Positions 23,636 through 34,108 of a DNA stretch of 64,000 nt are shown here, in pieces; position 1 is the stretch's first letter, and every line of letters starts with the position of its first letter. This DNA comes from Pustulibacterium marinum (GTDB taxonomy: Bacteria; Bacteroidota; Bacteroidia; Flavobacteriales; Flavobacteriaceae): the NCBI RefSeq assembly GCF_900116665.1, contig NZ_FPBK01000001.1, positions 558,001-622,000 of the forward strand, written 5' to 3'. The notes under the pieces were generated by a model. That model was not told the origin of the DNA. It worked only from the letters and a program-made list of their open reading frames with translations, and searched no databases. Made by a program: the position numbers and the translations under genes.

Positions 23636-25549
23636 ATGTCAAAGTATTGCCAAATAGTTACAACATTTTTTTTAACTCTCTTATTGGCGCAATTTTCTTT
23701 TGCACAAAATGATAGTATTCAGATAGATAGTTTACGACTCGTTCGCCAAGCCGATTCTGTGAATACCGTGATGCTAAATTCGTATAACGAAAAAATAGCT
23801 AGGATCGAAGCACAACGTGTAGCCGATTCTATTAAAAAAGCACAGTTAGAAGCACAGATTGCCGCATTAAAAACCACCGATAACTTAAAGAAGGAGGAAT
23901 TAGAACAGCAATTGCAAATGCTGAACAATCAAGAAGCACAACGATTGGCTCAGAAAAAAGCAGAGATCGATGTGTTGAGGGCGTCTTCCAAATCATATCC
24001 TGTTACAGGTTTTTTTAAAGATACGTTGTTTGTAATCTATAGCCGATTAGGAAGTTTTTCAGCTTCGGACAGAGCAAGTGCTATCACCAAACGCATCAAA
24101 AATTTATCAGATCAATTTAAGTTTGATGCTACGTCCATCAAGATTGTTGGAGACGATCCTGTGGATTTGCGTATCAATGAAACCATTTTGATGAGTGTAT
24201 CAGAAAATGATGCGCTTTGGAACAGTACTTCCAAAATTGCTCTAGCCAATTCCTATCAAAAAATTATTACCGATGAGGTGGTACGATACCGGTCAGAAAC
24301 CAGTGTTGTTACGTTGGTAAAAGAAATAGCGTTGGCTGTTTTGGTATTGGTAATCATGATTTTGATTATTAAATATTCCAATAAATTGTTCCGCTGGACA
24401 GCTTTGAAAATTCACATGTTAGAAGGGTATAAATTGCATGGGATCAAAATAAAAGATTATGTACTGTTAGATTCCGACAGTCAGGTACAAGCCTTGTTGA
24501 TAGCCAACAAAGTTGTGAAATGGCTTTTCATTATCATGGTTATGTATCTTACGTTGCCCATCCTTTTTGGAATTTTTCCATGGACACAAAATTTTGCGGA
24601 AACCATTTTCAACTATACACTAAATCCTGTCAAAGGTATTTTTATGGGCTTTTGGAATTACCTGCCCAACCTGATAACCATTACCGTAACCGTGATTGTT
24701 TTTAGGTATTTAAACAAAGGTGTAAAATATTTTAAAAATGAAATTGCCACAGGAAAATTAGAGATTCCGGGCTTTTATCCAGATTGGGCAAATCCAACGT
24801 ATCAAATTGTCAGAATTTTGTTGTATGCCTTTATGTTTGTGATGATATTCCCGTACATTCCAGGAAGTGATTCAGATATTTTTAAAGGTGTTTCCGTATT
24901 CTTAGGATTCTTGTTTACGTTCGGTTCAGCCGGTTCCGTTTCCAACATTATTGCCGGAATCGTTTTAACCTATATGCGTTTGTTTAAAATTGGTGATCGT
25001 GTGAAAATCGGAGATATTTCAGGAGATATTATCGAGAAGAATATGTTGGTAACCCGAATTAGAACTACCAAAAACGAGATTATTTCCATCCCGAATTCTA
25101 CCGTAATGAATAGCCACACTATAAATTACAGTAGCGATGCACCCGAAAAAGGATTGATTATTCATACCACCGTGACCATTGGTTATGATATTCCTTGGAA
25201 ACTCATGTATGAAACCTTGATAGAAGCTGCATTACGAACTGATTTGATCCTGAAAGAGCCAAAACCTTTCGTTTTACAAACCAGTTTAGAAGATTTTTAT
25301 GTAGCCTACCAGATCAATGCCTATGTTCGGGAAGCCAATAAACAAGCAAAAATTTATTCAGATTTACACCAGCATATACAAGATGTGTGTAACGAAAATG
25401 GTATCGAAATTTTGTCGCCACACTACCGTGCTGCACGTGATGGAAACAAAACTACCATTCCAGAAGATTATTTACCAAAAGATTATAAAACGCCCGGATT
25501 CAATGTAAATGTGAATAAGGAAGAGGCGAACAGCGATTCCAAAGAATAG
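23636..25549 (+). CDS. MscS family mechanosensitive channel with a periplasmic coiled-coil domain
   Basis: A 637-residue small-conductance mechanosensitive channel. The start at ATG 23636 gives a clean signal peptide (cleavage after FSFAQ, about residue 24); the frame is open further upstream to 23378 but that part overlaps the divergent gene and is not a natural N-terminus. Residues 25-120 form a charged coiled-coil, followed by a periplasmic region, helices at about 225, 300, 350 and 400, and the MscS pore/beta domain at about 430-600 (GSVSNIIAGIVLTYMR, IPNSTVMNSHTINYS). It releases solutes on osmotic downshock. It converges exactly with recX. Confidence 0.92.
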   Translation: MSKYCQIVTTFFLTLLLAQFSFAQNDSIQIDSLRLVRQADSVNTVMLNSYNEKIARIEAQRVADSIKKAQLEAQIAALKTTDNLKKEELEQQLQMLNNQEAQRLAQKKAEIDVLRASSKSYPVTGFFKDTLFVIYSRLGSFSASDRASAITKRIKNLSDQFKFDATSIKIVGDDPVDLRINETILMSVSENDALWNSTSKIALANSYQKIITDEVVRYRSETSVVTLVKEIALAVLVLVIMILIIKYSNKLFRWTALKIHMLEGYKLHGIKIKDYVLLDSDSQVQALLIANKVVKWLFIIMVMYLTLPILFGIFPWTQNFAETIFNYTLNPVKGIFMGFWNYLPNLITITVTVIVFRYLNKGVKYFKNEIATGKLEIPGFYPDWANPTYQIVRILLYAFMFVMIFPYIPGSDSDIFKGVSVFLGFLFTFGSAGSVSNIIAGIVLTYMRLFKIGDRVKIGDISGDIIEKNMLVTRIRTTKNEIISIPNSTVMNSHTINYSSDAPEKGLIIHTTVTIGYDIPWKLMYETLIEAALRTDLILKEPKPFVLQTSLEDFYVAYQINAYVREANKQAKIYSDLHQHIQDVCNENGIEILSPHYRAARDGNKTTIPEDYLPKDYKTPGFNVNVNKEEANSDSKE

Positions 25550-26017
25550 TCACACCAACTCATTCACTTTTTCGTAGACCAAATGGCTTTCCCAGCCTCG
25601 GTATAGCAAGTAATCAGCCAGTTTCTTTTTCCGCTTTAATTTGTTGGATTCAGAAATTTGCTGATTTCTCTTTTCAGCCAATTCATGGAAAGTGTTCAGG
25701 TAATCGTATTCAGAAATTTCTTTGAGAGCAATATCAATCATGAATTTTGAAATCTCGCGTTGTTTCAATTCCTGAACAATACGCCGGCGACCCCATTTCT
25801 TGTATTTAAATTTTCCTCTGGCAAAACTTCGGGCAAAGCGTTCTTCATTCAAAAAATTATCCTGAATCAATTGGCCAATAATATGGTCTATGGCTTCCGG
25901 AATCATACGCATTTGATAGAGTTTATCGGTCACTTCCTTATGGCAACGGTCTTGATACGCGCAATAGCGTTGCATTTTTATAAGGGCTTCTGTAACGGTA
26001 AAACTATTTTTCTGCAT
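25550..26017 (-). CDS. recX: RecX family regulatory protein
   Basis: A 155-residue RecA modulator made of three tandem three-helix repeats: LIKMQRYCAYQDRCHKEV, then LIQDNFLNEERFARSFARGKFKYKKWGRRRI and LADYLLYRGW. It binds RecA filaments and limits recombination. Its stop abuts the MscS stop. RecA is not in this window. Confidence 0.93.
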   Translation of the reverse strand: MQKNSFTVTEALIKMQRYCAYQDRCHKEVTDKLYQMRMIPEAIDHIIGQLIQDNFLNEERFARSFARGKFKYKKWGRRRIVQELKQREISKFMIDIALKEISEYDYLNTFHELAEKRNQQISESNKLKRKKKLADYLLYRGWESHLVYEKVNELV

Positions 26018-26099
26018 TTTTTTGAAAAATCCCTACAAATGGGGATGTTTTGATGTATTTCTAAAAAGTACTTTGATAGGCTATTAACAAAAATAACTT

Positions 26100-29000
26100 A
26101 TGCGATTTAGATTTACATGTCTTTTAATGTTATTTTCTCTTTTTAGTTTTTCGCAAACTGAGTTAGAGGCAGGTGATTTGGCGATCATTGGTTTAGATAC
26201 TGGTGATGAAGATTTTATGTTTGTTACGTTTCAAGATTTAGAAATTGGTACAACTATTTATTTTACAGATGAAGAAGCCTCGGGAGATTTTACCATTGGG
26301 ACAGGTGAAGGAACCTTGGTTTTTGTTGCAGATGCGCCTATTGTCGCAGGTACGGTCATTACACGTTTGAACAATGCATCACTTTTTACAGTTACTTCAG
26401 ATGGTAATATCAGTCTGGCAAATTCCGGAGATGGGTTGTTGGCTTATCAAGGTACTTCCGTTGGGGCGGTTACTACTTTTTTGCATGCAGTAGGAAAGGA
26501 ACTGAGTCATATTGGTACGTTTCCAAATGATTTTTCAAACTACTTCATTTTGGGGAGTGATGATGCTGCTTATGATGGTACAAGAACGGGAGCTGATGCA
26601 GATGGGTATTTTTCGCTAATTCATTCTATTGAAAATTGGACTACATCAGGCTCTGGAGTTACGTTCGATACCAGTAATTTTGATATAGGAACCTCTGAAG
26701 AGCCCAGTGAAAATTGTGGTACGGAATCTTTTCTTAATTCAAATGCCACAGCAAGTTATTCTGATAATTCTTTTGAAGGAGATAATGGCATCTCGTGGAC
26801 CTACAAAGAATCGAGAAACGCGAATAATGATGCCAATAATTCCGGTATCAATTTACCGGCTTTAATGTTACGCGGCAGTAGTTATGGTAGCAAGCTAGCG
26901 AGTACTGCAGTTAGTGGTGGAATTAAGGATTTTTCGGTGAAACTGTATAAAGGTTTTACAGGAAGTGGCAACCGACAGGTAGAATTATTCGTAAACGGAG
27001 TTTCTTTTGGACTGTCGGAAGCTTTTGATGATACAGACGAGCATATTTTCACGGTATCCAATATCAACATTTCAGGGAATGTAACGGTAGAAATTCAAGC
27101 TGCTACGAACAAACAGGTCATTGTAGATGACATTAATTGGACGTGCTATTCGGCAGCAGTTCCTCAAATTTCGCTGAGCGGAAATACGATTCCTATTGCT
27201 TCTAATAGTACTGCAACAAGCGTTGAAGACGGAACTGATTTAGGAGCCATTCTTGTTGGAAATACAACCTCTCAAGTGTTCCAAATTTCTAATGCGGGAA
27301 CTGAAATCTTGCATATTGCTTCGATAGTATTAGATGAGGATTCTTCTGAAGCTTTTTCTTTAACGATACCGGAAACCTTGAGTTTACAGCCTAATGAAAC
27401 GACTACATTTGCTGTTAACTTTGAGCCGGAGAGTGAAGGCATTGCTTCGGCAAGCGTTCAGTTGATGACTAATGATCCTGTTACGAATCCATTTCAATTT
27501 ACTGTCCAAGGAGAAGGAATTGGTTCTTGTGAGGCACCAACGAGTCAGGTGAGCAATGCACTCATAGGAACCATTACAGGAAATGCCGCAAGTGGAACAT
27601 TAACCGCAATCACCGCAGATGGATATTTGGTTTTAGTGAGTACATTGGAAAATTTAACTACACTGCCAGAGGATGGAACCGTATATAGTCCAAACACTAT
27701 TTTGGGTGAAGCTACGGTAGTGCAAAGTTCAGAAAGTACCCTGTTTACCATTCCAAACCTCAATGCAAATACTGTCTATCAGCTTTTCATTCTACCATAT
27801 AACCACGCAATGTGCTTTGGTGGACCGGCTTATGCTACCGAAGCTCCTTTGCATATAGCTTTTACAACGGGTGCAGCAGCTTGTTTAGAAGATGATTTTA
27901 ATACAGATTATGGAAATTGGGAAGGAACCGGAACGTATTTAAATGGCAATGCGGGCGTGGTTGGTGATGGAGTAGGATTTAATGCGGAAGGTGATGTGCT
28001 CTTAACCGACACAGCTATAGAAAATCCGGATGTTGTTTCTTTTTACTTGGCAAGATCTTCTAGCGAAGCAGCAAAAACGCTAACACTTTTTTACAGTTCA
28101 GATGCTGAAAATTGGTTCACCATAGAAAGTTTTACAACTGAAGAAATATCAGAGGATTTCGAGTTGTTTTTTATTTCAGCAAACCTTTCAGGAAGTTATT
28201 ATTTAAAGTTGGAAATGACAGAGCGTGAAGGTGGTTCACTTTATGTAGACGAGTTGGATATTTTCTGTAGTACTGCCGCAATCACTCCGGAAATTGCTGT
28301 TTTGGGAAATGGTGTAGAAATACTTGACGGAACTACAGAAACAACTGAAGCAACCGGTACGTTTTTAGGAACTGCTGCGGTAAATGAACAGCTTACGCAA
28401 TCTTATGAAATACAAAATACAGGAGATGATGCATTACTTATTTCAGAAATTACTTTTATTGACGGCTCACAAGGGTTTCAAACTGCGGTAGATTATAGTG
28501 ATACAACCATTGCCGCCGGAGCATCATTAACCGTGACCATTTATTTTGAAAATGCAAATGCCGGCGACTTTACGGATCAGCTGGTTATCCATAGTAACGA
28601 CGCAGATGAATCTGAATTTACTTTCCAATTGGCAGCAACAGTGTATTTACCACAACCTGAATTGGTGGTCCGCGGGGTTATTGGTAGTAATCCTACGATT
28701 AGTAATGGGAGTACCAATGCGATTGCTACCAACAATACACTGTTTCCGGAAACGCTTTTAGGAGAAACCATAACCAAAACATTTAGAATAGCCAACGAAG
28801 GAGGAACCGCAGCATTACAAATTACTTCGGCAGCTGTTACAGATGAAACAGGCCAATTTGCCATCGATATGGAAGAAAATGCAGTAATAGATATAGATAC
28901 GTATATTGATTTTACCATAACCTTCCAACCGCAATATGCGGGAACGCAAACAGCAACCGTAACCATTGGTAGTAATGATATTGATGCAAACCCATATACA

Positions 29001-31841
29001 TTTGTCATCGAAGGAAAGGGCGTGTGTACAACTTCAGAAGGGACTGTTTGGCCTTCGGAAGGTCCTGCAAATACCGTGGTTCGTATTACTTCCGGGGAGT
29101 ATATTGCCGATGCAATGGTGTATTTGAATTCAGTTGGTTTGGATGTGATCTCAACATCAGATCATGAGTTGAAGGTAGTTGTCGCCGAAACAGCCGAGAG
29201 TGGTAATATGATTGTAGAATTGGCCAATGGGTGTTCTTTTAGTACTTCCTTTACGGTCTTGAATTCCATAGTGTCCGGTTGTGAATATGACAGTACCGCT
29301 ACGGTTTCGGATATATTCATTAGTGAAGTGACCGATGCTCCGTTTGGAAGCCTCACCTATGTAGAATTGTACAATGCAACCGGAAGTGCCATTGATTTTT
29401 CGAGTACTAATTATCGACTTCGATTTTATAGTAACGGGAACGAAACATCTTCGTATGGTTTGTGGCTTACGGAAGGAATTATTGCCGAAAATGAGACTTT
29501 TGTGGTGGCTATTGGAGCTCCGGAAGATGCTGTAGAATCACAGTGTGCTATTTCAGGAGGAATGTATAATGATTTATATGCAGATTTGGTCAATACGACG
29601 CTAGGCGGTATTAATTTTACTGAAAATGGAGACGATTGTATCGGGTTGTATGATGCTTCCGGTACGCTGGTAGATGTGTTTGGAGTGTATCAAAATGCAA
29701 CTTGGGCCGATACTTTGGGTATAGGTGATCGCGGAGCCAACTTTCAAAGAAATTATCAAGCAACTGTTCCGTCTACCACCTTTGCTCTAACGGATTGGGC
29801 TGTGGTAGATTGGAATGATGATAACTGTGACAACGTAGATTATAGTACTATAGGATGGTACGATTTTTCATTGGGAACCGCTCCTGTTATTATAGCACAT
29901 CCTGAATTTATAAATGAATGTCAAGCATCCGTAACATTAACTGTGTCTGCTTCCGAAGCGTATGAAAGCGGGGCTGGGCTTAGTTATCATTGGTATATGC
30001 TGCATTCAGGAACTACCACTTGGGAAGCTATTACAGATAATGAATTGTTTAGTGGAGCGCAAACCAATGCATTAATGGTTCACGATGTGTTGAATGTAGA
30101 TGGTTATCAGTTGTATGCTACCGTTCAGGAGGGCGATAATTGCAAACGCTATTCGCAAGCTACAGCTATTGAGCTTCCTAAAACTGTTTGGGATGGCAGT
30201 AACTGGAGCAATGGTGTACCCAATGGTTTGACGAGTGCATGGATTTCCGGTTCATTACCTTCGGAAGCTATTGACGCACTCGATGTTTGCAATCTCATCA
30301 TCACATCGGGAGCACAGCTAACGGTGCCTAATGATGGAGTTTTAAAGGTAATGAACAAAGTAGTGAATACTGGTGAGGCATCTGACATAACTATTGAAAG
30401 TGGTGGAAGTTTATTGCAAACGAACGCTACAGCGGTCAATGAAGGAATGGTCACGGTTCAAAGAACGGCTACCGTGCAACCATATGATTATGTGTATTGG
30501 TCTGCTGCAGTTGCTGATTTTGCCGTTACATCGTTGTCTCCCAGCACACCTGCTTCAGCTATTTGGCAGTGGTTGCCAACGCAAACTACACCAGATTATG
30601 GAACATGGATATCAGCTGGGGGAAACATGATTCCCGGTAAAGGGTATGCCATTCGAGTTCCTAACATAACAACGGAAACGTTTACAGCAACAAAAGTAGG
30701 CATACCTCTCAATGGAACGGTAAACACCCCGGTGGCTAGGGGAAATTATTCTGGAAGCGATTATATGTCAGCTTACGGAAGTTGGGTAAATGCCAATGAT
30801 GATAACTGGAATCTTATTGGGAATCCATATCCGTCGGCACTCAACTTGAATACGTTCTTTGCTCAAAATATCAATGTAGAAGGTGTAGCATATATCTGGA
30901 CACATGGTTCGGGTTTGAGTTTGGAAAATGAAAATCCTTTTTACAGTGGGTATATGTATAATTATGATGCGGCAGATTATTTGGTGCACAACCAAACAGG
31001 AAGTTCTATTCCCGGTGTTTTTGACGGAAATATAGCTACAGGACAAGGTTTTTTTGTACTACTGAAAGATTCCGCACCGGTTAATGATACTATTGTGTTT
31101 ACCAATGCGATGCGGAATGAGACTTTTGATAATGACCAATTTTTTAGAGTAGTGGATTTAGATACCATAGTACAAGGCAAAATATGGTTACAACTAGCTC
31201 AAAATACGGATGTAGTTACTTGTTTGGTAGGATATGTTCCTGGAGCTACAAATAATTGGGATGGCAATTATGATGCGTTGGTAAATACCTCTGGGAACGC
31301 ATTATATTCCATAGTAGATTCTCAAAACTTAGTTATCCAGGGGAGAGGGTTGCCATTTCAAAATACAGATGTAGTTCCGTTGGGCGTAAAGGTTACGCAA
31401 CCCGGTAGTTATGCGATTGGAATAGAAGCTTTGGAAGGAATTTTTACAGATGCTTCACAAGAAATCTATCTCAATGATCTTGATCTGAATGTGATACACA
31501 ATTTAAAAACGAGTCCATATAATTTTACTATGAACTTTCCGGGAATAGAAAATAATCGTTTCCAATTACAGTTTGTATCAGGAGCTTTGAATACTACGAG
31601 TTTTGATGATACCAATAAAGTTCGTGTAGTAAAGGTTGGTGAAGGGCATCAAGCGATTTCAGATCGTGTAATGATGGAAAAATTACAGCTGTTTGATATT
31701 TCGGGAAAAGTGGTTTGGCAATCTGAATCATTGGAAAGTTTGCAATACACTTTGCCGGGGCAATTGGCATCGGGAAGTTATGTACTGGCGGTACAACTGG
31801 TAGGAGGTCAACAGCAATTTGTTACCTTCCAATATGAATGA
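26100..31841 (+). CDS. Very large secreted multi-domain protein, type IX secretion substrate
   Basis: A 1913-residue secreted or surface protein. Signal peptide 1-19 (ends SFSQ). Order of parts: an N-terminal beta domain (20-200) common in flavobacterial secreted proteins, a second beta-sandwich with paired cysteines (201-345), three choice-of-anchor-D immunoglobulin-like repeats (about 355-473, 730-848, 851-976) with a beta-sandwich insert between the first two (about 605-720), an IPT/TIG-like domain (980-1060), a lamin-tail domain (about 1070-1258: DIFISEVTDAPFGSLTYVELYN), an Ig-like domain (1262-1360), a beta-rich region, and a C-terminal type A sorting domain (about 1825-1913: LFDISGKVVW, LASGSYVLAVQ). 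No catalytic domain is evident, so an adhesive or structural role is more likely than enzymatic. Confidence 0.88.
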   Translation: MRFRFTCLLMLFSLFSFSQTELEAGDLAIIGLDTGDEDFMFVTFQDLEIGTTIYFTDEEASGDFTIGTGEGTLVFVADAPIVAGTVITRLNNASLFTVTSDGNISLANSGDGLLAYQGTSVGAVTTFLHAVGKELSHIGTFPNDFSNYFILGSDDAAYDGTRTGADADGYFSLIHSIENWTTSGSGVTFDTSNFDIGTSEEPSENCGTESFLNSNATASYSDNSFEGDNGISWTYKESRNANNDANNSGINLPALMLRGSSYGSKLASTAVSGGIKDFSVKLYKGFTGSGNRQVELFVNGVSFGLSEAFDDTDEHIFTVSNINISGNVTVEIQAATNKQVIVDDINWTCYSAAVPQISLSGNTIPIASNSTATSVEDGTDLGAILVGNTTSQVFQISNAGTEILHIASIVLDEDSSEAFSLTIPETLSLQPNETTTFAVNFEPESEGIASASVQLMTNDPVTNPFQFTVQGEGIGSCEAPTSQVSNALIGTITGNAASGTLTAITADGYLVLVSTLENLTTLPEDGTVYSPNTILGEATVVQSSESTLFTIPNLNANTVYQLFILPYNHAMCFGGPAYATEAPLHIAFTTGAAACLEDDFNTDYGNWEGTGTYLNGNAGVVGDGVGFNAEGDVLLTDTAIENPDVVSFYLARSSSEAAKTLTLFYSSDAENWFTIESFTTEEISEDFELFFISANLSGSYYLKLEMTEREGGSLYVDELDIFCSTAAITPEIAVLGNGVEILDGTTETTEATGTFLGTAAVNEQLTQSYEIQNTGDDALLISEITFIDGSQGFQTAVDYSDTTIAAGASLTVTIYFENANAGDFTDQLVIHSNDADESEFTFQLAATVYLPQPELVVRGVIGSNPTISNGSTNAIATNNTLFPETLLGETITKTFRIANEGGTAALQITSAAVTDETGQFAIDMEENAVIDIDTYIDFTITFQPQYAGTQTATVTIGSNDIDANPYTFVIEGKGVCTTSEGTVWPSEGPANTVVRITSGEYIADAMVYLNSVGLDVISTSDHELKVVVAETAESGNMIVELANGCSFSTSFTVLNSIVSGCEYDSTATVSDIFISEVTDAPFGSLTYVELYNATGSAIDFSSTNYRLRFYSNGNETSSYGLWLTEGIIAENETFVVAIGAPEDAVESQCAISGGMYNDLYADLVNTTLGGINFTENGDDCIGLYDASGTLVDVFGVYQNATWADTLGIGDRGANFQRNYQATVPSTTFALTDWAVVDWNDDNCDNVDYSTIGWYDFSLGTAPVIIAHPEFINECQASVTLTVSASEAYESGAGLSYHWYMLHSGTTTWEAITDNELFSGAQTNALMVHDVLNVDGYQLYATVQEGDNCKRYSQATAIELPKTVWDGSNWSNGVPNGLTSAWISGSLPSEAIDALDVCNLIITSGAQLTVPNDGVLKVMNKVVNTGEASDITIESGGSLLQTNATAVNEGMVTVQRTATVQPYDYVYWSAAVADFAVTSLSPSTPASAIWQWLPTQTTPDYGTWISAGGNMIPGKGYAIRVPNITTETFTATKVGIPLNGTVNTPVARGNYSGSDYMSAYGSWVNANDDNWNLIGNPYPSALNLNTFFAQNINVEGVAYIWTHGSGLSLENENPFYSGYMYNYDAADYLVHNQTGSSIPGVFDGNIATGQGFFVLLKDSAPVNDTIVFTNAMRNETFDNDQFFRVVDLDTIVQGKIWLQLAQNTDVVTCLVGYVPGATNNWDGNYDALVNTSGNALYSIVDSQNLVIQGRGLPFQNTDVVPLGVKVTQPGSYAIGIEALEGIFTDASQEIYLNDLDLNVIHNLKTSPYNFTMNFPGIENNRFQLQFVSGALNTTSFDDTNKVRVVKVGEGHQAISDRVMMEKLQLFDISGKVVWQSESLESLQYTLPGQLASGSYVLAVQLVGGQQQFVTFQYE

Positions 31842-31850
31842 TGATAAGTT

Positions 31851-31880
31851 AAAAAGGCTGTGGTAATACAGCCTTTCTAA
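31851..31880. terminator. Convergent terminator between the secreted protein and blaR1-like gene
   Basis: AAAGGCTGT (31853-31861), loop GGTAAT, ACAGCCTTT (31868-31876), flanked by A-rich sequence on the left and T-rich on the right, so it can serve both converging genes. Confidence 0.88.
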
Positions 31881-31915
31881 TTTTTAAATAAATTCAAAAG
31901 AATAGTGGTTTTTTT

Positions 31916-33736
31916 CTACTTTTTAGTATAAATCTTTACTTCGGGTTGTTTATTTGTATATGGATATGTTTCTACTGTGATGTTTTTTTGTGTTTCTATA
32001 ATTTCTAATCCTTTTTCCGAAGTAATTTTAGTGTCATTAAAATAAAACTGCGCTCCTTTTTCTGCAAGCTCTTTTGAGTAGGATAGTGCGGTTACTTTAT
32101 TTTCAATAGATGGTGCGGGCGGCGGAGGTGGAGGCAATATAGTACCACTGTTTTCTTCATCGGCTTTAGCTTTATAGCTCTTGTAGTAGGCCAAAACTTC
32201 CTCATACTGCTTTTTTAAATCGGCTGTATTGCCTTTTTGGTTTTTCATATAGGCACTTACTGCTTTCCCGTAAGCATTTGCTTTTTTATGAAACTGTGCT
32301 CCTAGTTTTTGCAATTCGGGAGACATTTTTTCGCTATCTACGGGTGGAGCTGGTGGTAGCGGAGGCGGTGGTGGAATGTTTGGAAAAGGTTGTGCATTTG
32401 CTTTTTGCTCTTTGGTCATCAAACCATACAGATATTCCATGCGCTCCACATCTTTCGTCTTAAACCTTCTATTGTCTTCTGGTTGCGAATTGTACTTTTT
32501 AGCAAGTGTGTTATATTCTGCTATTTGCTCTTTAGTAGCTCCTTTTTGTTCTTGGTTATCACCTATGGCAAAAGGTGTATTTCCTTTCGTCCTAATAATC
32601 TCCTGGTTATAGGTGACAATGCGATAAAAACCATACTCCTGAAAAGAATTGAAAATAAACCACACGGCTTCATCTGCTACAGGTTTATCATGATTCACGT
32701 GTACATTCATGATGTGATTCCTAATTTCCGGAGTAATGTCTTGATGCAGTTGCTGAAGAACCGAAGTAAAAGTAGCCGCAGTAGCCGCTTGACCATCTAT
32801 AAGATACCTGCCATTGTTGAGTACTTCAATTTCAATACTTCTAGCAGTGTAGTCTGTTGCAAATTCCTCTGCAACCATGTCGTCGTAAACCACTTCACTT
32901 GTGCTAAAACTGTAGATGAGCAAGGCAAGCAATGGTAGCATTACAAGGCTTTTGAGCCATTTTACCCTTTGGGAAGAGTGTTTTTTCATAATTGTAAATC
33001 GTTTTTTGATTAATGAATAATTGATGGATGAAACTAAAGGACCTTGTGATGAATTGATTGAAAAATCCAGTAGTATATTTTGATAGTTTTTGGTTTGATA
33101 TCCTTGCTTGATGACGGCTTGATCTGCCAAAAACTCATGGTTTAATTGAATGTCTTTTTTTATCAAATAGATAAGCGGATGAAACCACCCTACGATTTGC
33201 AAAACTTCTAACAGTAAAACATCTAATGTATGTTTTTGTGTTGCATGGACTTCTTCATGCAGTAATATTTCTTTAGGAATAGCCTTAGACTCCAAGGTTG
33301 CTTTTTCTACAAATACATAGTTTAAAAAAGTATGCGGAATGATATGCGTTAACATCAAAACCTGTACATGCGTTGGTTTGGCTATTTTTTGATGGTTTTT
33401 AATTTTGTATCCCAACTGCCATAAATTTCGAACAAATCGAAAAGCGAAAAACAATACACCCAAGCTATAAATTAGCCATAGTAAAAATTGCCAATCAAAA
33501 ACTTCTTCTGTAACTACAGCTTGCGGAACCACCAAAGCATTTCCGGAAATTTCGGTCAAGGGTTCTGCCTCTGCAAGTGTAGTAAATGTGATTAGTGGTA
33601 TGGTGAAAGCAAATACAACACTACCTAACAAGTAAAATCTTTTGATGTGATGAAAGCTTTCGCGCTCTAATATCAATTTGTAAAAAAGCATGAACACTAA
33701 CAAACATCCTGATGATTTTAAAAGATAGTCAAGCAT
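31916..33736 (-). CDS. BlaR1/MecR1-like M56 family membrane metallopeptidase
   Basis: A 606-residue sensor-protease. The N-terminal half has about four membrane helices (5-22, 36-54, 83-103, 260-285) and a cytosolic M56 zinc-peptidase site HEEVH (H160, E161, H164) with a downstream HEFLADQ (200-206). The C-terminal half (about 290-606) is extracytoplasmic and contains proline-rich spacers (two runs of PPPP type at about 475-490 and 550-560) but no penicillin-binding domain, so the ligand is not a beta-lactam by the known mechanism. It is co-transcribed with the BlaI-type repressor 4 nt upstream, whose cleavage it presumably triggers. In Bacteroidota such pairs are often of unknown signal. Confidence 0.9.
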   Translation of the reverse strand: MLDYLLKSSGCLLVFMLFYKLILERESFHHIKRFYLLGSVVFAFTIPLITFTTLAEAEPLTEISGNALVVPQAVVTEEVFDWQFLLWLIYSLGVLFFAFRFVRNLWQLGYKIKNHQKIAKPTHVQVLMLTHIIPHTFLNYVFVEKATLESKAIPKEILLHEEVHATQKHTLDVLLLEVLQIVGWFHPLIYLIKKDIQLNHEFLADQAVIKQGYQTKNYQNILLDFSINSSQGPLVSSINYSLIKKRFTIMKKHSSQRVKWLKSLVMLPLLALLIYSFSTSEVVYDDMVAEEFATDYTARSIEIEVLNNGRYLIDGQAATAATFTSVLQQLHQDITPEIRNHIMNVHVNHDKPVADEAVWFIFNSFQEYGFYRIVTYNQEIIRTKGNTPFAIGDNQEQKGATKEQIAEYNTLAKKYNSQPEDNRRFKTKDVERMEYLYGLMTKEQKANAQPFPNIPPPPPLPPAPPVDSEKMSPELQKLGAQFHKKANAYGKAVSAYMKNQKGNTADLKKQYEEVLAYYKSYKAKADEENSGTILPPPPPPAPSIENKVTALSYSKELAEKGAQFYFNDTKITSEKGLEIIETQKNITVETYPYTNKQPEVKIYTKK

Positions 33737-33740
33737 AGTA

Positions 33741-34106
33741 TTACTTTTTTTGAATTTCGTTATCGATGATGGCTCTCAAAGATTCCAATTCTTCTTTCGT
33801 TAAATTGGTTTTCTGAGTAAAGAACGATGCAAACTGACTCGCACTATCGTTAAAAAAGTTTTTGATGAGTCCGTTCACTTGTTTTGAGAAATACGCCTCC
33901 TTTTCGATCAAAGGAAAATACTCTCTCGATTTTCCATAGGTTTTGTAATCCACTACTTTTTTGTCACGCATACGTTTCAATAAAGTAGCCAATGTTGTGG
34001 GTGCTGGTTTAGGCTCCGGATACGCATCCATCAAATCTTTCATAAAAGCTTTTTCTAACTTCCATAAATAATTCATCAACTCCTCTTCTGATTTAGATAG
34101 CTTCAT
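33741..34106 (-). CDS. BlaI/MecI family transcriptional repressor
   Basis: A 121-residue winged-helix repressor: SKSEEELMNYLWKLEKAFMKDL, the recognition helix region PAPTTLATLLKRMRDKKVV and the wing GKSREYFPLI match BlaI/MecI/CopY, with a C-terminal dimerisation helix ending LRAIIDNEIQKK. The protein should dimerise on the three tandem palindromes just upstream of its own start and repress the blaI-blaR1 operon until BlaR1-like cleaves it. Confidence 0.93.
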   Translation of the reverse strand: MKLSKSEEELMNYLWKLEKAFMKDLMDAYPEPKPAPTTLATLLKRMRDKKVVDYKTYGKSREYFPLIEKEAYFSKQVNGLIKNFFNDSASQFASFFTQKTNLTKEELESLRAIIDNEIQKK

Positions 34107-34108
34107 TT

